The notes under the pieces: model-generated
Seen by the model: the letters and a program-made list of their open reading frames with translations, nothing else
Databases searched by the model: none
What the model was told of the DNA's origin: nothing
Translations under genes and position numbers: made by a program
Assembly (NCBI GenBank): GCA_016716065.1
Contig: JADJXA010000004.1
Span: 186,001 to 250,000, forward strand
DNA length: 64,000 nt
Direction: 5' to 3'
Source: Candidatus Leptovillus gracilis
GTDB lineage: Bacteria > Chloroflexota > Anaerolineae > Promineifilales > Promineifilaceae
Shown here: one piece after another, positions 57,834 through 64,000 of the stretch
Layout of the letters: the number at the start of each line of letters is the position of its first letter
Position numbering within the stretch: the first letter of the stretch is position 1

Positions 57834-60737
57834 ATGAATTTACGTAAAATCTGGTTGGTTGCGGCCATTATGGTGGCTTTGCTGCTTTTGGTTTCCGGTG
57901 CGCCTTCGTCTCAGGCGTCGGCGACGGTTAGCAGTGCGCCAGGAGGGTATTTTGTAACCATCCCCGCAGCGCAAGTTCCGACAGCCGCTCGTTTGGGTTT
58001 AAACCCCTTAGTAGCCGTAGAATATGGCTCGTTCCAATGGTTAGAACTCAACCAGGCCGACTATGATCGGCTGGCGTCCAGCGGCGTCGCGTTCACGTCT
58101 GTCCCGGACGCCGGGCAGGTGCAGGTGGTAGCCTACACCTTCGACCCCATTACCGATGGTGAGCCGACGCTGGACGCGGGGCAGCGCGCCACCACAACAG
58201 GGCCAGCTTTGCGCCTGGTGCAATTTGTCGGTCCGGCCAACGATGTCTGGCTGGACGCCATGACAGCCGCCGGGCTGCCGGTATTGCAGTATTACCCCAG
58301 CAATGCGTTCCTAACCTGGGCCACAGAAGCCGAGGCGGCCGCTTTTGCCAACCAGTCGTTTGTGCGCTGGCAAGGGGTGATTCATCCGGCGTATAAACCA
58401 GACCCGGCGCTGGCGCAAATGAGTGGGCTGATCGAAAACGTGGATGTGATGTTCTACAACGACGGCCGTCTCGAAGCCACCCTGGACGCCATTACCGATC
58501 TGGGCGGACAGATATTGCAATCGTACCCATCGCAGCCAGACAAAGCCTTCTACAACGCGGTGGTGAAACTGCCGGCCGAAGCAGTAACGGCCGTCACCCA
58601 ACTCAATACCGTCCTTTGGCTGGGGCATCTCAGCCCGACCCCCATTTTAGATGACGAAATGTCCTCCCAGATTCAGGCGGGTAACCACCCCGGCGGCACT
58701 CCTGTGACCGGTTACACAGCCCATCTGTCCAACCTGGGCGTCACTGGCGCGGGGGTTGTCTGGGCCATCGTAGACACCGGCGTAGATTACGATCACCCAG
58801 ACCTGGGGCCAAATATCGTTGGCGGTTATGACTTCCCTGGCGCGTGCAGCTTCGCCGGGCAGCCAGGCAGCGATTGCGCCGGCGGCGGGCATGGCACACA
58901 TGTGGCCGGTATCGTCGGCGGTACGGCCGCGGCCGGATTTGCCGACGCCAATGGTTTCCTGTACGGCCTGGGCGTCGCCCCCGGTTACAGCATCTTCGCC
59001 ATGAACTCCCTGTCGGCGGCCGCCTGGCCTCCGGCCGGTGGCTGGCAAGAACACAGCAAACGAGCGGTTCTGGGCGGCGCAATCGGTGGCAACAATTCCT
59101 GGACCACCGGTGAAGGCACCAATCACGGCTACCAGGCCTCGGAACGCACCCACGACATCATGGTCCTGGATGGCAATTTTGACACGGCAAACGTGGCTGA
59201 ACCCTTCATCGAGGTCTTTTCGGCCGGAAACTCCGGCCCAGGGGCCAACACGCTGACAGCGCCCAAAGAAGCCAAAAACCTGATCATTACCGCCAGCAGC
59301 GTGAATTTTCGCGCTGGCAATATCAACACGATTTCCAGTTTTAGCAGTCGTGGTCCGGCTGCGGACGGCCGTTGGGTCCCCACCATCACCGCCCCCGGCG
59401 AGCAAATTGCCTCAGCCAGAAATGATCTGGGCGGCAGCTGCTCGACGGCTATCCCTGGAACCAATAACTTGTATGCTTTTTGTTCTGGAACCAGCATGGC
59501 TTCCCCCCATGCCGCCGGCGCGGTGGTTCTGGTGACGGAATGGTGGCGTAACTTTAATGCCGGGGCAGACCCCAGCCCAGACATGGCCAAAGCCCTGCTG
59601 GTCAACGGCGCAGTAGATATGGGCACGGCCGACATCCCCAACGCCAACGAAGGGTGGGGGCGCGTCAATGTCACCAACATCATCAGTCCCACGGCTATGG
59701 TCATTTATTTTGACCAGCCCACCATCTTTAGCAACACCGGCGAGCAGTGGAGCATTGACGTGGGTGTGCCCGACCCCAGTCAACCGCTGCGCATCACCCT
59801 GGCCTGGTCCGACGCTCCCGGCGCGGTCGGCGCCAACCCGGCTCTGGTGAATAACCTGAACCTCAGCGTAGTCAATGGGGCCAATACCTACCTGGGTAAC
59901 GTATTCAGCGGCGGCTGGTCGGCCACCGGTGGCGCAGCCGATACCCGCAACAACCTGGAAAACGTCTATGTCCAGAATCCGGCCGGCAGCGCCACCATCA
60001 CCATCAACGCCGCCAACATCGCTGGCGACGCTATCCTCTACAATGGCGACCCCACCGACCAGAGTTTTGCTTTGGTCTGCTCCAACTGCGCTTTGGGGAC
60101 CGATTTCTCCCTAACTGCGACGCCGTCCAGCCAGAATGTTTGCGCGCCCAACGACGCCGTTTACAACGTCAGCGTTGGCTCTATCCTCGGCTTTGTGGAC
60201 CCGGTTGCGCTAAGCGCCAGCGGTAATCCGGCCGGAACGACAACTGGCTTTAGCGTCAATCCAGTGACGCCGCCAGGAAACAGCGTGCTGACCATCGGCA
60301 ATACCGGGGCGGCGGTGGCTGGCAGCTACGCCATAGATGTGGTCGGCGTGGCCCCCACCAGTACGCATACGACGACGGTGCAGTTGAACTTGTTTACCAA
60401 TGCACCGGCTGCCCCCAGTCTGACCGCGCCTGGCAACGGGACCATCAACGCCGGCTGCCCCACCTTCACCTGGAGCGATGCAGGCGCCACCAGCTACCTC
60501 CTGGAGGTAGACACCGATGTTAACTTCAACAACATCGTCTACACGGCCAACGTCAACGGAACCAGCCACACGGCCGGCGCAACCTTGAACACCAGCAGCA
60601 CTTACTTGGCGCGTCCAGGGCAGCAACACCTGTGGCAGCGGCAGTTACTCGGCTGTCTTCTACTTCACCACCGTTGCCGCGCCCGGCGACTGCGGTCCCG
60701 GCAGCGTCGCCAACGTTCTCTACGACTATGGCTTTGA
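57834..60737 (+). CDS. Secreted subtilisin-like serine protease (C-terminus frameshifted)
   Basis: Exported S8 peptidase. Signal peptide 1-29, propeptide to about 285, then the catalytic domain with Asp in AIVDTGVDYDHPDLG (about 313), His in GGGHGTHVAGIVGG (about 352) and Ser in CSGTSMASPHAAGA (about 553). A beta-sandwich domain follows (about 620-750), then Ig-like modules shared with the upstream gene. From about 60607 a 2-bp deletion relative to the upstream copy throws the frame off, and the ORF ends at 60737 in a meaningless Arg-rich tail. The intended product would be about 1,380 residues and end in YLPVIQKP. AGGAGG lies 6 bp before the ATG. Confidence 0.88.
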   Translation: MNLRKIWLVAAIMVALLLLVSGAPSSQASATVSSAPGGYFVTIPAAQVPTAARLGLNPLVAVEYGSFQWLELNQADYDRLASSGVAFTSVPDAGQVQVVAYTFDPITDGEPTLDAGQRATTTGPALRLVQFVGPANDVWLDAMTAAGLPVLQYYPSNAFLTWATEAEAAAFANQSFVRWQGVIHPAYKPDPALAQMSGLIENVDVMFYNDGRLEATLDAITDLGGQILQSYPSQPDKAFYNAVVKLPAEAVTAVTQLNTVLWLGHLSPTPILDDEMSSQIQAGNHPGGTPVTGYTAHLSNLGVTGAGVVWAIVDTGVDYDHPDLGPNIVGGYDFPGACSFAGQPGSDCAGGGHGTHVAGIVGGTAAAGFADANGFLYGLGVAPGYSIFAMNSLSAAAWPPAGGWQEHSKRAVLGGAIGGNNSWTTGEGTNHGYQASERTHDIMVLDGNFDTANVAEPFIEVFSAGNSGPGANTLTAPKEAKNLIITASSVNFRAGNINTISSFSSRGPAADGRWVPTITAPGEQIASARNDLGGSCSTAIPGTNNLYAFCSGTSMASPHAAGAVVLVTEWWRNFNAGADPSPDMAKALLVNGAVDMGTADIPNANEGWGRVNVTNIISPTAMVIYFDQPTIFSNTGEQWSIDVGVPDPSQPLRITLAWSDAPGAVGANPALVNNLNLSVVNGANTYLGNVFSGGWSATGGAADTRNNLENVYVQNPAGSATITINAANIAGDAILYNGDPTDQSFALVCSNCALGTDFSLTATPSSQNVCAPNDAVYNVSVGSILGFVDPVALSASGNPAGTTTGFSVNPVTPPGNSVLTIGNTGAAVAGSYAIDVVGVAPTSTHTTTVQLNLFTNAPAAPSLTAPGNGTINAGCPTFTWSDAGATSYLLEVDTDVNFNNIVYTANVNGTSHTAGATLNTSSTYLARPGQQHLWQRQLLGCLLLHHRCRARRLRSRQRRQRSLRLWL

Positions 60738-61985
60738 GAGCGGCGCATCCGGCTGACATCCGAAGGAACAGGCAATACGTGGGCTATTGCGGCGAGCAAT
60801 CCGCACAGTGGCGCGTCCCAATTACCACGGCAACGCCCCGGCGGCGGTGAGTGACCAGCGGCTCATCTCGCCGCCAGTGGTGCCGCCCGCCGGAGAAGAC
60901 CCGGTGGTGTTGAAGTTCTGGCACGCGCCCAACCTGGAGGCAAACGGGGGCAACGGCTTGTTATGATGGCGGTATTCTGAAGTGACGACCAATGGCGGCA
61001 CGACCTGGACGCAAGTGCCAGACAGCAGCCTGCTGGCGGGGTGGTTACACCTGACGATTTCCAGCGGCTTTAGCAATCCGTTGGTGGGTTAAGCGGCTGG
61101 TGCGGCACAAACCCGCAGCCGTACTACCAGACCATTGCCGATGTGAGCGCTTACGCCGGACAGACGGCGCAGTTCCGTATGCGTCTGGGTACGGATACTC
61201 CGTCAGCCGCCCCGGTTGGGATGTGGATGATGTGATGGTGCAGTCGCACGCTCGCCGGCGGCGCGGCGAGTATTGCGCTGACCAAGACAGTGGGCACGGA
61301 CCCGCAGGTGTACCCGACGACCGACGTCATCACGGTGACGAGCGGGGTGACGGTGACTTACTTCTACGTGGTCGAAAACACGGGAACCATCACGCTGCCG
61401 CTGCACACGCTGAACGACAGTCAATTGGGCACGGTGCTGGGACCAGACTTTGCCTATGACCTGGCGCCGGGCGATGGACGATGATTACGGCCGATGCGGT
61501 GGTAACGGCGACGGTGACGAACACGGCCGTGTGGGTAGCCACGGACGGCGGCGCGACAACGGTCAGCCAACGACAGCGCCACGGTCAACGTCATCAACCT
61601 GGGCATCAGCCTGAGCAAGACGGTGGGCACAACCCCGGCGTCTGCGCGACGGGTAACGCCATTGAGGTAGAGGCGGACACGGTGGTGTACTACTGCTACA
61701 CCGTCACCAACACCGGCGACGAAGCTTTGGCGCTGCACGACCTGGAAGACGACCAGTTGTGTACTCTTCAGCAGCCTGGCCTACAACCTGGCGCCGGGAG
61801 CGAGCGTAGACACGGTGGCGGCCGGGTTAACCACAGCGCCACCATCACCGGACGACGACGAACACGGCCGTGTGGACCGCCTACAACGACGCGACAGTCA
61901 GCGCATCGGCCAGCGCCAGCGCCACGGTGACAGTGACAACGTACACGCTCTACCTGCCGGTTATTCAGAAGCCGTAAAACGGTAA
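60288..61985 (+). repeat. 1.7-kb direct repeat, copy B (indel-ridden)
   Basis: Nearly identical to 56049-57764 but net 18 bp shorter, with a dozen or more small indels, mainly lost or gained single G, C or dinucleotides after 60600. The 5' 300 bp is clean. Confidence 0.9.
60607..61977 (+). pseudogene. Broken C-terminal half of the subtilase gene
   Basis: In shifting frames this stretch still codes for the jelly-roll and two DUF11-like repeats found in the neighbour, ending TYTLYLPVIQKP before TAA at 61975. Indels such as ggctggaca to ggctgaca, ggtattctggaag to ggtattctgaag, and acccccggc to accccggc break the frame repeatedly. Either the gene has decayed or the repeat was badly assembled. 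The last codons differ from copy A by real substitutions (VFMKP to VIQKP), so copy B is not simply a duplicate of the same reads. Confidence 0.75.
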
Positions 61986-61995
61986 ATAGCCGTTT

Positions 61996-62115
61996 ACCAC
62001 CACGGAGGCAGGCAGAGTACAGCGAGTCTTGGCGTTCGTGAATCAGGCCCGACAGGTTTTCGGAAACCTGTCGGGCCTCTATCTTATCTCTGTGTCTTCG
62101 GTGTCTTCGTGGTGC
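61996..62115. repeat. CACCACGGAG inverted repeat flanking a terminator
   Basis: ACCACCACGGAGGCAGGCAGAG on the left and CTGTGTCTTCGGTGTCTTCGT plus GGTG on the right are the degenerate arms. Related to 40383 and 50033. The hairpin at 62045 lies inside. Confidence 0.5.
62045..62078. terminator. Bidirectional-type hairpin upstream of the fructokinase gene
   Basis: AGGCCCGACAGGTTT and AAACCTGTCGGGCCT form a perfect 15-bp stem with a TCGG tetraloop. A weak pyrimidine tract follows. It resembles the 63038 hairpin. Confidence 0.75.
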
Positions 62116-62134
62116 AACCTTTGGAGAGGAAGCC

Positions 62135-63031
62135 ATGGCTGCATTGTTTGGCGGCATTGAAGCGGGCGGCACAAAATTTGTGTGCGCCGTAGGCACAGGA
62201 CCAGACGACATCCGCGCTGAGCATCGTTTTCCGACGACGACGCCAGCAGAGACGTTGGGGCAGGCGATAGCCTTTTTTCAGGAGCAGGAAGAGATTAACG
62301 GCCGTATCGCCGCTGTTGGCATCGCCGCTTTTGGCCCGCTGGACCCCAATCCCCACTCACCCACCTTCGGCCACATTACGACCACACCCAAACCGGGTTG
62401 GGCCAACACCGACGTGGTGGGGGCGATTCAGGGGGGGCTGGGTGTGTTGGTGGGCTTTGATACAGACGTCAACGGCGCGGCCCTGGGCGAACATCGCTGG
62501 GGCGCGGCGCAGGGCGTGGACACCTTTATCTATCTAACGATTGGCACGGGCATAGGCGGTGGGGTGATGGTGAACGGCCGTCTTCTGCATGGCCTTATTC
62601 ACCCCGAACTCGGCCACATCAGCCTGCCCCACGATTGGGCGCAAGACCCATACATAGGGCGCTGCCCGTATCACGGCGACTGTCTGGAAGGCATGGCCGC
62701 TGGCCCAGCCATCGGCGACCGGTGGGGGCAGCCAGCCTTTGAACTGCCGGCCGACCATCCCGCCTGGGCGCTGGAAGCCCATTACCTGGCGTTGGCCCTG
62801 CGCAGCTTCATCTGCACGCTGTCGCCGCAGCGCATTATCATGGGCGGCGGGGTGATGGAGCAGCCGCAGTTGTTTCCCCTGGTGCGGCAAAAGACCATTG
62901 AATATCTGAACGGCTACGTGCAGTCGCCGGTTGTTTTGCAGCAGGTGGATTCCTATATTGTGCCGCCGGGGCTCGGCAATCGTGCCGGGGTGTTAGGGGC
63001 GATGGCCCTGGGCATGGCGGCGCTGGGTTAA
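62135..63031 (+). CDS. ROK-family fructokinase
   Basis: Phosphorylates fructose (or a related hexose) with ATP; 298 residues. The phosphate-1 motif is GGIEAGGTKFVCAVG, the adenosine-side motif LTIGTGIGGGVMVNG, and the zinc-binding block HPELGHISLPHDW...RCPYHGDCLEGMAAGPA is of the ScrK/YdhR fructokinase type. The catalytic Asp is in DTDVNGAALGEHRWG. It is likely to use fructose released by the amylosucrase. AGAGGAAG lies 4 bp before the ATG. Confidence 0.92.
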   Translation: MAALFGGIEAGGTKFVCAVGTGPDDIRAEHRFPTTTPAETLGQAIAFFQEQEEINGRIAAVGIAAFGPLDPNPHSPTFGHITTTPKPGWANTDVVGAIQGGLGVLVGFDTDVNGAALGEHRWGAAQGVDTFIYLTIGTGIGGGVMVNGRLLHGLIHPELGHISLPHDWAQDPYIGRCPYHGDCLEGMAAGPAIGDRWGQPAFELPADHPAWALEAHYLALALRSFICTLSPQRIIMGGGVMEQPQLFPLVRQKTIEYLNGYVQSPVVLQQVDSYIVPPGLGNRAGVLGAMALGMAALG

Positions 63032-63037
63032 AATTAG

Positions 63038-63067
63038 ACCGGCCAGGTTTTTGAAAACCTGGCCGGT
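63038..63067. terminator. Terminator after the fructokinase gene
   Basis: ACCGGCCAGGTTT and AAACCTGGCCGGT form a perfect 13-bp stem with a TTGA loop, followed by TTGTTG. It lies between convergent genes and could serve both strands. Confidence 0.8.
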
Positions 63068-63080
63068 TTGTTGCTGCCGA

Positions 63081-63500
63081 TTAAGTTGCCGGGTCCAGGT
63101 GGACCGTCTGGTTGACATGACCAACTAATTTGCATTCAGTTTGCGTGCCATTGTCGCTGCGGAGGATGCTGATGGTTTGTTTTTTGCCGCTGAGAACGGC
63201 CGTTACCTTCAGTACCCCATTATTTGCCACATAACCGGCTGCCGGGTCCCGGTGCGAATTAAGCTGCAAGGCGCAGCTCCCTGATGGGGCCGCCGGATCT
63301 TTATCTAGCAGTTCCAATTGAATGTTGAGGTCGCCGTTATACCCAAGAAAGCTCAACGTTCCAGCAATGTCCACATCAAATTCAGAATAACTCTTGATCA
63401 TTCCCTGACCCACCGGAATCCAGATAAATTTCTTGGCTTTCACGACAACTTTTTGGCCGGCGTAAGTTCCTTTGGCCACATACTGAGAAATAACCGCCAT
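63081..63500 (-). CDS. Small beta-rich protein of unknown function
   Basis: A 139-residue protein without a signal peptide or membrane segment. Alternating hydrophobic residues (KVVVKAKKFIWIPVGQG, LSFLGYNGDLNIQLELLDKD, VLKVTAVLSGKKQTISIL) suggest an all-beta fold. I do not recognise a family. AGGAGA lies about 6 bp before the ATG, which supports the start. It stands alone, convergent with the fructokinase gene. Confidence 0.7.
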   Translation of the reverse strand: MAVISQYVAKGTYAGQKVVVKAKKFIWIPVGQGMIKSYSEFDVDIAGTLSFLGYNGDLNIQLELLDKDPAAPSGSCALQLNSHRDPAAGYVANNGVLKVTAVLSGKKQTISILRSDNGTQTECKLVGHVNQTVHLDPAT

Positions 63501-63568
63501 GTGCGTCTCCTTTTGCGTCTTGCAACTGCTGGCAACCTTCGGTGAAAGGTATGGTTGGACCGATGCCC

Positions 63569-63665
63569 ACTATCCGTAGGCCGAAGTCCGTATCCCGTTA
63601 TGCGATGGCGTTTTCCAGAGGTAGCGCCCTACGGACTAGCGATAACGGATTACCGCTTACGGGTA
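63569..63665. repeat. 97-bp interspersed hairpin repeat, copy B
   Basis: Aligns without gaps to 54013-54109. It abuts the serA stop codon: the last base of the repeat is immediately followed by CTA, the complement of the serA TAG stop. Confidence 0.85.
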
Positions 63666-64000
63666 CTACGCCGGCAGCGGGTTCACGACATTGCGTAATT
63701 CTTTGCCCCGCAGCGCATCTACCACCTGCTCCACAATTTCCACCCCCACACGCCGCTGCGCCTCTTTGGAACTGGCACCCAAATGCGGCGTGTGAATCAC
63801 ATTGGGTAAACCAATGAGCGGGCTGTCTGTGGGCGGCTCTTGCTGGTAGACGTCTAACGCCGCCGCGGCTACTTTGCCACTTTGCAAAGCGTCGGCCAAC
63901 GCCTGCTCGTCAATCAACTTGCCGCGCGCCACATTGACAATCACCACACCATCCTTCATCTGGGCGATGGCCTCGGCATTGATGATGTTGCGCGTTTCCG
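63666..64000 (-). CDS. serA: D-3-phosphoglycerate dehydrogenase, C-terminal part (5' end outside window)
   Basis: First enzyme of serine synthesis. The visible 110 residues include TRNIINAEAIAQMKDGVVIV, NVARGKLIDEQALADALQSG, ALDVYQQEPPTDSPLIGLPN and the catalytic histidine in HTPHLGASSKEAQ. The protein ends at LRNVVNPLPA, directly after the catalytic domain, so the intervening and ACT domains of long-form SerA are absent. The stop touches a 97-bp repeat, which raises the possibility of a repeat-made truncation; a genuine short form is equally possible. The assignment to the 2-hydroxyacid dehydrogenase family is firm. Confidence 0.88.
   Translation of the reverse strand, partial: ETRNIINAEAIAQMKDGVVIVNVARGKLIDEQALADALQSGKVAAAALDVYQQEPPTDSPLIGLPNVIHTPHLGASSKEAQRRVGVEIVEQVVDALRGKELRNVVNPLPA

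Noticed and set aside
1..64000. CRISPR arrays, tRNA or rRNA genes, prophage or transposase genes
   Set aside because: No regularly spaced direct repeats, no cloverleaf ends with GTTC-loop patterns, and no integrase or transposase motifs were seen; the repeats present are short inverted elements or gene duplications.

Overview
The window comes from a phototrophic member of the Chloroflexota (filamentous anoxygenic phototroph type). The main evidence is a reaction-centre gene in which L and M are fused into one reading frame, as in Roseiflexus, in the order pufB-pufA-pufLM-pufC with a tetrahaem PufC. No chlorosome gene and no H-subunit gene (puhA) is visible. The chlorophyll genes bchG, bchP, bchF, bchC, bchX, bchY, bchZ, bchI, bchH and bchD fit bacteriochlorophyll a synthesis. 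Genes for dark protochlorophyllide reduction (bchLNB), bchM, the ring cyclase and carotenoids are not in the window.

Layout. 1-10.3 kb is housekeeping on the minus strand: the 5' part of thrS behind a T-box leader, a GT-C membrane glycosyltransferase, a small unknown protein, sbcC and a prolyl oligopeptidase. 10.7-14.2 kb has a first PucC-family transporter, a methyltransferase and a geranylgeranyl-reductase-like flavoprotein. 14.3-18.3 kb is on the minus strand: two small membrane proteins, a CbbY-like HAD phosphatase, a DUF2383 membrane protein and a MerR plus cobalamin-binding regulator with CarH-type motifs. That regulator is divergent from the puf operon. 18.5-43.5 kb is one long photosynthesis block on the plus strand, closed by a strong terminator: puf genes, bchG, bchP, puhE-like, hydrolase, bchF, bchC, bchX, a membrane HhH protein, bchY, bchZ, a second PucC-family transporter, a lipoprotein, a tiny membrane protein, bchI, bchH, bchD and a second hydrolase. 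43.6-53.8 kb is an alpha-glucoside locus: autoregulated LacI repressor, tandemly duplicated sugar-binding lipoprotein, two permeases, trehalose synthase and amylosucrase. 54.2-62 kb holds two large secreted proteins (one a subtilase) whose C-terminal 1.7 kb is shared at DNA level and broken by indels in the second copy. The window ends with a ROK fructokinase, a small unknown protein and the 3' end of serA.

How the genes work together. The puf products form the antenna and reaction centre. The bch products supply and prenylate the pigment, and the PucC/PuhE-type proteins are likely assembly factors. The cobalamin regulator faces the pufBA promoter, where a perfect inverted repeat covers the predicted transcription start. 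This suggests light- or B12-dependent control of the antenna and reaction centre. In the sugar locus, amylosucrase would release fructose from sucrose, which the fructokinase about 8 kb downstream could phosphorylate.

Genome-scale signals: the palindromic octamer ACGGCCGT is strongly over-represented throughout, like HIP1 in cyanobacteria. A 97-bp hairpin-forming repeat and several other inverted-repeat families sit in the intergenic gaps. Several frameshifts lie in homopolymers or in the repeated C-terminal module, so part of the sequence may carry consensus errors. All calls come from reading sequence and motifs; no database search was run.
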